64,000 nucleotides of DNA from Kitasatospora kifunensis (lineage in GTDB: Bacteria; Actinomycetota; Actinomycetes; Streptomycetales; Streptomycetaceae): NCBI RefSeq assembly GCF_014203855.1, contig NZ_JACHJV010000001.1, positions 1,116,001 to 1,180,000 of the forward strand. The letters run 5' to 3'. Below are positions 48,814 through 57,387 of the stretch, piece by piece; within the stretch, counting starts at the first letter, position 1; every line of letters starts with the position of its first letter. A model generated the notes under the pieces. That model did not search any database, was not told where the DNA came from, and worked only from the letters and a program-made list of their open reading frames with translations. Both the position numbers and the translations under genes were made by a program.

Positions 48814-50703
48814 TCATTTCAGGCGATAGCAGGCGGTGTAGGCGTATTGGGGATAGTCGGACGAGGACCAGGTGGACCAGCTGTACCCGTTGCACCAGGC
48901 GCCGTCGTTGTACTGTGTGGTGCGGCTGACGAAGACCACGTTCGCCTGGCTGCAGGAGCTGGCAGCCGTGAACCGCGGGTGCCCGCTCGGCCCGCTCATC
49001 ACCATGCACTCGTTTACGGTGGCGTGCCACATGTCGTCGGGGTAGTTCATGGTCAGGCAGAGCGTCACGCTCTGATCCGGCCAATCCTGGACGGGGAAGG
49101 TCTCGCTCTGGTTGTTGCCGCAGCGCGTGCCGTCCTCCGTGCCGATGTAGCGGCCGACCACCGTGAAGGCTCCGGTCTCACACGCGAGGGTCCCCCAGTT
49201 TCCGGCCGCGGTCTTCCCGTAGACGCACTGCCCGGGTTGGGCGGAGTAGGCGCCGTTCTGGTCCGTGTAGCTGAGGCAGACGACGCGGTTCGCCCCGGTG
49301 TTGGACACCTTGAGGGTGCCCTCCGGGACGTTGTCGCAGAGGGACTGGTCGGTGGTCCCGGCGAAGGTCTTGAGCACCTGGTAGGTACCCAATCCGCAGT
49401 CGCTGGAGGCCCATTGGGAGTACTGCGCGGAACCGCTGCGCAGCAGGCAGTCGCCCGCCTGCGCGGTGGCGATCGGGTCGGGCGGCGGTGCCGGTGGCGT
49501 CGGGGTCGGCGAGGGTTCCGGGACGTCCGAGGTGGGGGGTGGGGCGGGATCGGTCGTCGACGGGGTCCACGGTGGCGAGGTCCAGGGCGGTAGGGTCCAC
49601 GGTGCGGTGGTGGTCGCGGGGCCGCCGCCGCTGCTGGAGGCGCTCGGCGTGCTGTCCGTATGGGAGAGGACGATGGCGAGGACGAACACCAGCGCGGTGA
49701 CCGCGACGACCCCCGCCGCGCCGACCCTGGCGCCGATCGAGAGTGGCTTCGGCTTCGGCGGTCCCGGAACGGGCGACGGGCCGAGCGGGTGACTTGGCGG
49801 CGGATTGCCCGGGTTGGGAGTGGCGGAGGCCGTCGCGGCGGCGGTCAGGAGGGCGTTCCGCCAAGTGGACGGTGTGGGCCGCCGCTCCGGTGCGGGGTCG
49901 AGGCCGGCCCGGGCCAGGGCGGCGAGCTCGGGACTGATCGCGCTGAGCGCGGCGGGGTCGGTCGCGCTCTGGTGGCGGGCGAAGAGGCGGATGGTGAGGA
50001 GCGCGAGCTTGTAGGCGTCACCGGCCGGAGTGGCCTTCGGTTCACCGGCGGGCAGTTGCCAGTCCGGGGTCTCGGCCTGTGGCAGCGCGGTGGCGCCGCG
50101 CAGCTGCATGGCGTCGCAGTCGATGAGGAAGCACTCGGGCTGCGGGGCCGTGCTGAACAGCAGGTTCTTAGGGGACAGGTCGCCGACCGCGATGCCGAGG
50201 GTGTGCAGCCGGGTCAGCGTCGCCGCGAGGTCGGCGACCACCAGCAGCCGGTCGCGGTCGCTGATGCTCAAGCCGATCCCGGCCACGTAGGCGTCGTCGT
50301 TGAGCAGGTACTCCAGGCTGGCGAGCCGCCGGGTGCGGGTCGTGGTGCTGCTCAGGCTCCGGTAGTCGAAGTGGAAGCGGTCGGGGGCGGCCCGCATCAG
50401 GAAGCCGCTGGTATGGCCGATCCGTTGGACGACCGCGGCAGGCCAGGCGGTCCTCTCGTACAGCCACTGGCCGTCCGCCGCGTCCAGCTCGCTCCGGAGC
50501 CGGACCATGACGGTCAGCGCGTCGACGTCGAGGTCCGGCAGCAGCGCGGGGTCGTACTCCTTGTAGACGACCTCCCAGGTGGCATCGGCCACGGTGATCG
50601 TCTGATTGGTCACCGGGTAGATGGAGCCCTGACCGCCCTGGCCGAGGCGGGCTCCCAGGGCCAGCGCGGTGTGGTCGACCGGGCAGGCGGGATCGGCGGT
50701 CAT
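48814..50703 (-). CDS. Membrane-anchored protein kinase of a TerY-P triad
   Basis: The 629-residue product begins at an ATG overlapping the phosphatase stop (ATGA). Its kinase domain shows a glycine loop LGQGGQGSIYPV, VVYKEY with the ATP lysine, GDLSPKNLLF (catalytic Asp and Asn, atypical HRD) and LIDCDAM in place of DFG. A Pro-rich linker, one membrane helix (GVVAVTALVFVLAIVLS) and a Thr/Pro-rich stalk lead to an extracytoplasmic cysteine-rich domain with two repeats (AQAGDCLL, QPGQCVYG). With the vWA and PP2C genes it forms the TerY-P kinase-phosphatase-vWA set known from tellurite-type stress loci. The outer domain may be a sensor. Confidence 0.88.
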   Translation of the reverse strand: MTADPACPVDHTALALGARLGQGGQGSIYPVTNQTITVADATWEVVYKEYDPALLPDLDVDALTVMVRLRSELDAADGQWLYERTAWPAAVVQRIGHTSGFLMRAAPDRFHFDYRSLSSTTTRTRRLASLEYLLNDDAYVAGIGLSISDRDRLLVVADLAATLTRLHTLGIAVGDLSPKNLLFSTAPQPECFLIDCDAMQLRGATALPQAETPDWQLPAGEPKATPAGDAYKLALLTIRLFARHQSATDPAALSAISPELAALARAGLDPAPERRPTPSTWRNALLTAAATASATPNPGNPPPSHPLGPSPVPGPPKPKPLSIGARVGAAGVVAVTALVFVLAIVLSHTDSTPSASSSGGGPATTTAPWTLPPWTSPPWTPSTTDPAPPPTSDVPEPSPTPTPPAPPPDPIATAQAGDCLLRSGSAQYSQWASSDCGLGTYQVLKTFAGTTDQSLCDNVPEGTLKVSNTGANRVVCLSYTDQNGAYSAQPGQCVYGKTAAGNWGTLACETGAFTVVGRYIGTEDGTRCGNNQSETFPVQDWPDQSVTLCLTMNYPDDMWHATVNECMVMSGPSGHPRFTAASSCSQANVVFVSRTTQYNDGAWCNGYSWSTWSSSDYPQYAYTACYRLK

Positions 50704-51611
50704 CGGTACTCCGGCGGATGGCGGGGCCAGGCCACCAGCAGGGTGCGGTCGTCGTCGAACGTTTCCCGCGAGAAGTCCAGGACGTGGGCGAACCAGGTCG
50801 GCGGTGGCGGGTCGGCCAGCTGGTGGGTGAAGAGCGCGCCGACTTGGCCGTCGCCGTCGCCGAGGGGGTCGCCGAACCCGTCCGTGCCGACCAGCAGGCA
50901 GTGGTGCGCGGACAGCCGGACGCTGCGCTGCTCCAGCGGATCGGGCACGGTCGGCAGCGGTGTCACCTCGTTGGAGACCAGCGGTGCGTCCCCGTCGGTC
51001 TTGGTGGCGAACACCGGCTGGTAGTGGCCCTGGGAGCGGTTCAGCAGCCAAGCGCTCGAATCGCCGATCCGGCACAGCTCGACCACGGCGCCCTGCGGAT
51101 CGGGGCGGATCACGCCCGTCACCAAGGTGGTGGCGTAGAGGCCGGCGATCTCGCCCGGCCCCGGCTCCCGGCCGCTCAACCGCCACTTGGCCAGCTCCCG
51201 CAGCCGTTTCGCCGCATGCCCCGCGATGTCGCGGAAGTCCAGCGATCCGGGCGCCTGGGAGAGCAGGTGGAGCGTCCGCTCGATCGCGGCGCGGCAGGCC
51301 TCGACCGCGCCGCGCTCCGAGTTCACCGCGTCCGAGACCCCGTCGGCGACGGCGAAGACCACGGCCCCGGTCGCCTCGTGTGCGGCGGCCCGCGCGGCGT
51401 CCTGGCGTGGCTGCCGGTAGTAGCGGTGCTTGGCCCCGCGGACCGAGGCCCAGCGCACCGCCAGCTCCGGCGTCGACCAGCCGTCGCACTCCGTGTCCGG
51501 GATGTCGAACGCGTACTGCCCCGGCGGGCGGGGCTCGAACTCGACACCCGGGGTGCCGACCGTGATGCCGAGCCAGGGAGCCGCCCCGTCGTCGGCGTTG
51601 GCAGGGCTCAT
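50700..51611 (-). CDS. PP2C-family serine/threonine phosphatase
   Basis: The 303-residue product has PP2C motifs: VVFAVADGVSDAVNSERGA (metal-binding DG), VELCRIGDSSAWLL and HCLLVGTDGFGDPLGDG, with a late DDDRTLLVAW. It should remove phosphates placed by the adjacent kinase. The stop overlaps the kinase start, and the vWA gene ends two bases upstream of its start. Confidence 0.93.
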   Translation of the reverse strand: MSPANADDGAAPWLGITVGTPGVEFEPRPPGQYAFDIPDTECDGWSTPELAVRWASVRGAKHRYYRQPRQDAARAAAHEATGAVVFAVADGVSDAVNSERGAVEACRAAIERTLHLLSQAPGSLDFRDIAGHAAKRLRELAKWRLSGREPGPGEIAGLYATTLVTGVIRPDPQGAVVELCRIGDSSAWLLNRSQGHYQPVFATKTDGDAPLVSNEVTPLPTVPDPLEQRSVRLSAHHCLLVGTDGFGDPLGDGDGQVGALFTHQLADPPPPTWFAHVLDFSRETFDDDRTLLVAWPRHPPEYR

Positions 51612-51613
51612 GG

Positions 51614-52294
51614 TCAGACCTCTTCAATCGCCAGTGTGAACTGGTCGGGCCGGTTGACCACCAGCCGCGGGTTCGCGGTGTTCAGCGAGTTGCTCGACGC
51701 GACCAGGCTGGCGGTGAGCGAGTAGAAGAACTCGGAGATCGCGTGGCCGATGTCCGTCTCGGGCTTGGCCACGAAGGCGAACTCCGGACGGGTGGCCACC
51801 TCCACCATCGTCCGCGGGTCCGCCTCGCCGATCCCGCAGGCGATGATGTTCGGTGCGGTCGGCGTCCGGGTCCGGTCGGTCAACTGGGCGTGGACGACCC
51901 GCCAGTTGTCGTCGTCATCGGTGGGCTGCCCATCGCTGAGGAAGAACACCACCGGGCGGTGAACCCGGTAGCCCTGGCCGCGCAGCCACTGGACGTCGCC
52001 CGGGATCCGCTGGAGCAGGTCGACGAAGACCGCCTCGTAGCTGGTCAGGCCGCGGATCGTGACCGCGGGCAGGGTGGTCTCGGTGCGCATGTCGGCGACG
52101 GCGAGGCGGACCTGCACATCGTCGGAGAACCCCAGCACGGCCAGCCGCAGCTTGGCCGCGATCATCGGCTCGGCACGCAGGCCCTCGCACAACGACACGA
52201 GGCCGCCAGCCAGTTCATCGCGATAGGGGCCCATGGACGCGGACTCGTCCGCGAGTACGTAGGCGGGCAGGAGGAGGCCTTTCGCCTCAGCCAC
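51614..52294 (-). CDS. TerY-like von Willebrand A protein
   Basis: The 226-residue product starts at a GTG (52294) after AGAGGA. It is a single vWA domain with an intact MIDAS site: ADESASM (DxSxS), conserved Thr in RGLTSYEAVF, and FFLSDGQPTDDDD. TerY proteins are metal-dependent scaffolds that team with a PP2C phosphatase and a kinase; all three are adjacent here and in the same order of transcription (vWA, phosphatase, kinase). Confidence 0.93.
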   Translation of the reverse strand: MAEAKGLLLPAYVLADESASMGPYRDELAGGLVSLCEGLRAEPMIAAKLRLAVLGFSDDVQVRLAVADMRTETTLPAVTIRGLTSYEAVFVDLLQRIPGDVQWLRGQGYRVHRPVVFFLSDGQPTDDDDNWRVVHAQLTDRTRTPTAPNIIACGIGEADPRTMVEVATRPEFAFVAKPETDIGHAISEFFYSLTASLVASSNSLNTANPRLVVNRPDQFTLAIEEV

Positions 52295-52348
52295 AGCATT
52301 TCCTCTTCCGTTGACGTCGAGCCGCGTGGTGCCTGTTCGGTGGGCGCC

Positions 52349-52708
52349 CTACGGCAGCAGCGCCCTGATCGAGCTTTCGAGGGCCTGGATGTCGGTGGCC
52401 AGCGCCGTGGTCGCGACCACGCCCTGCCCGGCCCGGGTCAGGAAGTGGAGCACCCGCTCCCAGTGCGGCGCGGGCGAGGCCGCCTCCTGGTGGAGGTCCG
52501 CCGCGACCTGAGCCGTGGCGGGGTCGGTACTCTGCCGCAGGACGGCGGCGAGCTCCAGCGTGCGTCGCACCAGATCCGCCTCGACCGGCGCGGCGTTGAC
52601 GATGGCGGTCGAGTCCTTCGCCGCAGTGATCGCCGAGTTGGTGACGGTCACTTTGGCGGAGCCGCTGACGTGGAACCCACCGCTGTTGTTCTGTCCTTTG
52701 CCGCTCAT
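52349..52708 (-). CDS. Small protein with N-terminal beta motif, TerY-P partner
   Basis: The 119-residue product starts with GGFHVSGSAKVTVTNSA (residues 10-26), matching the C-terminal GGVFASGNASVRFVNSA of the upstream 561-residue protein without gaps. The remainder is helical (VRRTLELAAVLRQSTDPATA, HWERVLHFLTRAGQG). The ATG shares one base with the upstream stop (TGATG) after a GGAAGG site. The family is not recognised. The shared motif suggests direct contact between the two proteins, perhaps as stacked beta segments. Confidence 0.75.
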   Translation of the reverse strand: MSGKGQNNSGGFHVSGSAKVTVTNSAITAAKDSTAIVNAAPVEADLVRRTLELAAVLRQSTDPATAQVAADLHQEAASPAPHWERVLHFLTRAGQGVVATTALATDIQALESSIRALLP

Positions 52709-54393
52709 CAGCCTTCCTTTCGCTCGTTCGCCGGTCCGCGTCCGAACGCGGACCGGATCCGACTGCCCATGCCCGCCGCCACCGCGGAGTTGACGAAGCG
52801 GACGCTGGCGTTGCCGGAGGCGAAGACGCCCCCGTTGTAGATGACGTTCTGGCGTTCCTTGAGTTCGGAGACATCGATCCGATGGGCCTCAAGGAAGTCG
52901 ACCATGGTGTCCATGACCCGCCGTTCGACGATCTTGGTATGCATCTGGCGGTCGATCTGCTGGAAGTACCGGTGGAACTTGGGGTCGCCCGCCGCCTCCC
53001 GGAGGCACAGCTGGGCCCCGTAGTTGAAGGTGTGCTGGGCGATCTGCCGCTGCTGCGCGCGCTCCTTCGAGGTGAGGGCCCAGACCAAGAGGGCCACCGG
53101 GGAGGCGATGACCATGGCCGCGACGGCCACCAGCTTGCCCGGGAGCTCGGTCGCCGACTTGCGCATCAGAACGAGGAGTTGGCGCCAGGTCGGGCGGTCG
53201 AGCAGGTAGTCCACCTGGTGGTAGCGGTGGTGGATCGGGGGCAGCACCAGGCTGGCGCCCTCGATGAAGAGCAGGTCCTTGGCGGAGCTGAGGGAGTACC
53301 GGATCGTGCTGGTGGTCACCAGCTCCTGCTCCCAGCCGGAGACCGTTGTCACCAGGTAGCTCCGGGCGCGGTTGGACCGGTCGTCGCGCAGCTGTTTGAG
53401 CTCGCTCGGCGGCAGGTTCAGCTTGGGCCGGCCGGTCGGCTGGGGAAGCAGCAGCAGGCGCAGATCGGGGCTGAGGTGCTGGGCCAGGTCGGCGCCGCTG
53501 ATGAACACCCGCTCGGAGATGTCCACACCGGGCAGCCCCAGGGCCTGGACCGCCCTGCTGGTCGCCTCGCTCAACTCCTCCAATCGGAAGGGGAGTACGT
53601 CATCGAACGGGTCCGCCGGCCGGTCGACGGGGATGACGAAGTTCCAGGAGTCGAGCAGGTTGCCGTAACCGATGAAGGGCTGGTAGCCGGGGAAGACCGA
53701 GACGTTGCCCAGGTGGTCCTGCGCGGCCAACTGCTGGAGCAGGGCCTCGTTCGTCGGGCTGGTGGCCCGCGGGGCGCGTGCGGGATCGAAGCTGGCCCGG
53801 CTCAACTCGGGCTTGAGCACCCCGTAGAACAGGACCAGCCGTTCGACCAGGATGATGGCCCAGGCGACCACCAGGAGCGGGATGGCCAGCACCGGTTGGA
53901 AGAACAGGACGGCGACGAGGACCACCGCGGTCAGCACCAGCAGCGCCTGGGCAGTGATCTGCCGGCTCCGGGCCGCGAGCGCGTACCGCAGGACGCAGGC
54001 CAGGTCGATGCCGGGAGAGGATGCCACCGCCCGGTGCGGCTCCTCCAGGACGGACTCGATCGCCTTCTTGGCCAGGGCGTCATCGAGCTGCACCGCCGCG
54101 CAGAGGTAGCGCGTCGCATCGGAAGTCGACTGTGGCGCGGTGCTGTTGGTGGTCCAGATGGTGGACGGGGCCGCTGCTGCGGTGGTGGTCCCCGGGGTGG
54201 CGGCTGTCGGGGTGGTGGTCGTCGAGCCGGTGGCCGGGGTCGGGGCGGTGGGTGCGAAGGTCGCGGGCTTCACGGTGGGGACGATGGTGGGTCGGGCACC
54301 TCGACGTGCCCCGCAGCGGCCGCAGTTGGCTGCCGCGGGTGGGTTTCCAGTGCTACCGCAGCTGGAACAGTCCCAGGGAGCAAATGTGCTCAT
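52708..54393 (-). CDS. Zinc-ribbon membrane protein heading the TerY-P operon
   Basis: The 561-residue product starts with a double CxxC zinc ribbon (CSSCGSTGNPPAAANCGRC, residues 9-27), then a Thr/Pro/Ala linker. A first hydrophobic hairpin lies at about 150-195 (LLVLTAVVLVAVLFFQPVLA, LLVVAWAIILVERLVLFYGV), a large soluble domain follows, and another membrane segment (LVAVAAMVIASPVALLVWAL) lies near 445. It ends with the GGVFASGNASVRFVNSA motif shared with the next protein. The enzymatic role is unknown. It is the first gene of a five-gene coupled operon, so it probably anchors the vWA-phosphatase-kinase complex at the membrane. Confidence 0.8.
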   Translation of the reverse strand: MSTFAPWDCSSCGSTGNPPAAANCGRCGARRGARPTIVPTVKPATFAPTAPTPATGSTTTTPTAATPGTTTAAAAPSTIWTTNSTAPQSTSDATRYLCAAVQLDDALAKKAIESVLEEPHRAVASSPGIDLACVLRYALAARSRQITAQALLVLTAVVLVAVLFFQPVLAIPLLVVAWAIILVERLVLFYGVLKPELSRASFDPARAPRATSPTNEALLQQLAAQDHLGNVSVFPGYQPFIGYGNLLDSWNFVIPVDRPADPFDDVLPFRLEELSEATSRAVQALGLPGVDISERVFISGADLAQHLSPDLRLLLLPQPTGRPKLNLPPSELKQLRDDRSNRARSYLVTTVSGWEQELVTTSTIRYSLSSAKDLLFIEGASLVLPPIHHRYHQVDYLLDRPTWRQLLVLMRKSATELPGKLVAVAAMVIASPVALLVWALTSKERAQQRQIAQHTFNYGAQLCLREAAGDPKFHRYFQQIDRQMHTKIVERRVMDTMVDFLEAHRIDVSELKERQNVIYNGGVFASGNASVRFVNSAVAAGMGSRIRSAFGRGPANERKEG

Positions 54394-54735
54394 GATGGAT
54401 GGCCTCTGTGTTCCATGTGCGCCTGTGGATCCCCGTCATTCCACTGCCCGTCACCCCGCCGCGATGAGCGAGGCGAGCGGTCGCGTCGGGGTGGGCACAG
54501 CATGTCCCTGCCCATCCCGAGCCGGAAGGTAAACTCCCCGAACGCAACGAATTCGTGACGTTGTGTAAGGATCAAGGTCCCTGGGCATACTCCGGCCCCA
54601 GTGGGGCATGTCCGCTCTGTGGTGTCAAGGTCTCATCTAGCGGCGGGACTTGGATGTGGGGCTCGATCGCGGCCCGGGTCGATGCCCTGCCCTCTCCGAG
54701 CGAAGCAATTCGCGGACCCGACCGAGGACGTCACC
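54394..54735. promoter_or_regulatory. Divergent promoter region
   Basis: A 342-bp region between the leftward TerY-P operon and the rightward endonuclease-like gene. Both promoters must lie here. No operator or promoter boxes can be assigned with confidence. Confidence 0.45.
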
Positions 54736-56808
54736 ATGGGTGAGCACTACTGGCAGCGCGGTTCCGGCGAGCCCCAACTCCCCGTCTGGGAGCAGACACC
54801 CCGCGCGGTGCCACCGCCGCTCGGGGAGGCGCCTGTCACTGGGGGCGGCGGCTCCATCCCCTCCGTGCCGAGCCGGGCGCGGAGGGTGCCGCAGGGGCGC
54901 CGGCCTACGGGGGTGCTTCCAGTCACTCCTGTCGCTCCGGCCGCTTCGCCCGCTCCGGTTCGAGTGCCCGTGATTCCTGGTGCTCCCGTCGCCGGGGTGG
55001 CCGCAGTGCCGACGCAACCTCCGGCGCGCGGGCGTTGGCCGGCCCTGGTGGCCGCCGGAGCCGCCGCCGCGCTCCTGGCGGGACTGCTGGTCTGGCACGA
55101 GTCCGGCAGCCCGCACGCCGGCAGCCCCCAGGCACGGCACTCCCCAACCGGGGGCCGTACCGCGACCCCGCAGGTGGACGGCCGCGCCCCCTTCGCGGCC
55201 GCCTTGGTGGACCTGGCCCTCCAGCCCGCGGTGCGCTACCGGTGGAGCGCGGACGGCTCCGACCAGTCCGAACTGAGCGTCACCGCCGCCGGTGAGGCGC
55301 TCGGCTCGACCCTCGTCAACGGCACCAGCGCCGCGACCCTGCGGGTGGGCGGCACCACGTACAGTCTCGGCGGTGTCGACGGGCAGCCGGACCTCGCGGG
55401 CACATGGGTCGCCGGTGCCGCACCGGCGGAGACGGCGGGCGGCGACACGGCGCCGCAGGTCGGGCAGACCCCCGTCACCCTCGCCAACCTGCTGCTCCAG
55501 GCGCTCGACAGCGACCAGACCACCCTGCCGAGCCCCGACTCCCCTTCGGCGACGGTCGACGGGGTGCCGGCGCTCACGGCGGTGACCCCGGGCGGCGACC
55601 TGCTGATCTCGCAGGCCCGTCCATACCGGCTGCTGGAGTTCGCGCCGAGCGGGCCATCACCGGACACGCCGCAGGACGCCCCGCCGCCCCCCGTCGGATC
55701 CGCCAATGAGCAGGCGGTGTTCCGCGGGCCCGCCGCTCTCCGGGCGTCGGCGCCCGCACCGTCGGCGGGCGCCTTCACGGTCTCCGGCCTCTCCGCACCG
55801 GACAGTGCCGCCCTGCGCGGGGAAATCCGCTCTGACACCGGGCAGTTGGCGAACGCCGTGGACCTGGGACTGCAGGTGCGGGTCGACGGCAAGCCAGACG
55901 TGCGCTGCTCGTCCGGCGGCTGCCAGGTCACAAGCCACCTCGCCGGAGTCGTGCCCAGCGATGACCAGGCCCGGCAGCGGCTCACCGGCACCCAGGTGAC
56001 GGTCCTCATGACGGCCGCGATGACCGTTGACGGCGCGCCGGCCGGCGCCTGCAGCACCACCGAGCAACTGCCGCTGGACAGCACCAGGGACATCTCGTGC
56101 TTCGGCGCCGCAACCCGGCCGACCGGCCGAGCCGTCAAGCCTGACGCTGTCATCACCCTCCGGGCCCTGGCACAGGTGGACACCACGGCCCTGCTGCGAA
56201 CCCAGAGCGACGAGGACGTCGAGGCGGTCGCAGCCGCCGCCCTGGCCGGCACGGTCGCCCCGGAGGCCCTGGGATGCCTCGACTCCCGTCCAAGCGGCGC
56301 CACTTCGAACGGACCCGGGTGGATCCTCAACACCACGGGCGCCTCCGGCCGCACCGAGACCGGTCAGGCATGCCTGAAGAACCCACCCGACAACACCAAC
56401 GACGACCACCAGCCCGACCCACCCGGCTACGCGGACGCCAAGACCGAACTCCGCCGACTCGGCCTGAACCCCCAGACCGACCTGACCCGATGCCACCTCA
56501 TCCCGCCCCGCTTCGGCGGCTCGAACACCCTCACATCAAACCTCAGCCCCTGCACCCAAGCCACCACCGGCCTCCAGACCTTCGAATCCGAAGTAGCCGC
56601 CGCCCTGACCCGCACCCCCGCCGGCACCATCCACTACCTCAACGCCCCGCTCTTCGCGACCCGCACCAGCACCATCCCCACCGCCTTCACGCTCCTGGCC
56701 CTCTGCTACACCCCCACCGGCCTCCCAAGCTCAGTCCTCTCCCGCTCCGTCCTCAACCAGGTGCCGGCCACCGACAGCAGCACCGGTCCGGTCGACATCG
56801 GGAACTGA
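54736..56808 (+). CDS. Membrane-anchored protein with C-terminal nuclease-like domain
   Basis: I chose the ATG at 54736 (GAGGA upstream), giving 690 residues. Residues 1-100 are a Pro-rich cytoplasmic segment; 101-120 (WPALVAAGAAAALLAGLLVW) is a membrane anchor. A large Ala/Thr-rich extracytoplasmic region with repeated beta segments follows. The last 120 residues contain TRCHLIPPRFGGSNTLTSNL and QTFESEVAAAL, resembling the His-containing active-site region of DNA/RNA non-specific endonucleases (RGHLIP-type); here Cys precedes the His. It could be a surface nuclease or toxin. The gene is divergent from the TerY-P operon. Confidence 0.75.
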   Translation: MGEHYWQRGSGEPQLPVWEQTPRAVPPPLGEAPVTGGGGSIPSVPSRARRVPQGRRPTGVLPVTPVAPAASPAPVRVPVIPGAPVAGVAAVPTQPPARGRWPALVAAGAAAALLAGLLVWHESGSPHAGSPQARHSPTGGRTATPQVDGRAPFAAALVDLALQPAVRYRWSADGSDQSELSVTAAGEALGSTLVNGTSAATLRVGGTTYSLGGVDGQPDLAGTWVAGAAPAETAGGDTAPQVGQTPVTLANLLLQALDSDQTTLPSPDSPSATVDGVPALTAVTPGGDLLISQARPYRLLEFAPSGPSPDTPQDAPPPPVGSANEQAVFRGPAALRASAPAPSAGAFTVSGLSAPDSAALRGEIRSDTGQLANAVDLGLQVRVDGKPDVRCSSGGCQVTSHLAGVVPSDDQARQRLTGTQVTVLMTAAMTVDGAPAGACSTTEQLPLDSTRDISCFGAATRPTGRAVKPDAVITLRALAQVDTTALLRTQSDEDVEAVAAAALAGTVAPEALGCLDSRPSGATSNGPGWILNTTGASGRTETGQACLKNPPDNTNDDHQPDPPGYADAKTELRRLGLNPQTDLTRCHLIPPRFGGSNTLTSNLSPCTQATTGLQTFESEVAAALTRTPAGTIHYLNAPLFATRTSTIPTAFTLLALCYTPTGLPSSVLSRSVLNQVPATDSSTGPVDIGN

Positions 56809-56813
56809 CCCCG

Positions 56814-56855
56814 CCGGCCCGGGGCACGCACTGATCGGGTGAGCCCCGGGGCCGG
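56814..56855 (+). terminator. Terminator after the nuclease-like gene
   Basis: CCGGCCCGGGGC (56814-56825) pairs with GCCCCGGGGCCGG (56843-56855), leaving one bulged G, across a 17-nt loop, five bases after the stop. Confidence 0.75.
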
Positions 56856-57387
56856 TAGCTTTCCCTGCCGGGATCAGCAGCCTGGCCCTGCCTCGCCCGT
56901 CCACCCCGCACACGAGCCGTCAGCCGCCCAAGAACAGCGCTAGAGGGTGCAGATCATGCGACGATGCCGGTATAAACCGACTCGCGAACGCGACGTCGCC
57001 ATACCTGCTCCAGCACGCCTCCAATCCGGTGGATTGGTGGCCATGGGGAGAGGAGGCGATTAATGAAGCTAAGCGGCGGGACGTGCCCATCCTCTTGAGT
57101 GTGGGCTATGCGTCCTGCCACTTAGGCTTCTGCTAATTCACTGGTGCCACGTGATGACGCACAAGTCGCAGCACCCGGGGCTTGCGAGCCGACTTTCACC
57201 GAAACGCTCTGAATACGCCATTGCCGCAACTCAGATACCCGCTCGACTGCGGAAGCGACGCTGCGCTCACCACCAGAGGTCCCGCTCCCAGGTCACCTCA
57301 GCATCAATTCCCCCATGACCCCCACCGACCAGGACGGGGCCCCTTGCGGTTGCCCGGGAACGTTCCGGACTACTGCAAGGGTGCCCT
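56856..57387. other. Intergenic region with one possible tiny ORF
   Basis: No sizeable gene is seen between the terminator and the insertion sequence. A short frame with an excellent ribosome site lies at 57063-57098. Other frames overlap the insertion sequence and look spurious. Confidence 0.4.
57063..57098 (+). CDS. Possible 11-residue peptide ([11 protein letters not shown])
   Basis: An ATG follows GAGAGGAGGCGATTA, a near-perfect ribosome site at good spacing, and the frame stops after 11 codons. It could be a leader peptide or chance. No downstream gene in the same orientation benefits directly, because an insertion sequence follows. Confidence 0.25.
   Translation: MKLSGGTCPSS

Noticed and set aside
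56856..57180. Possible tRNA or small structured RNA
   Set aside because: No cloverleaf or conserved box could be fitted.
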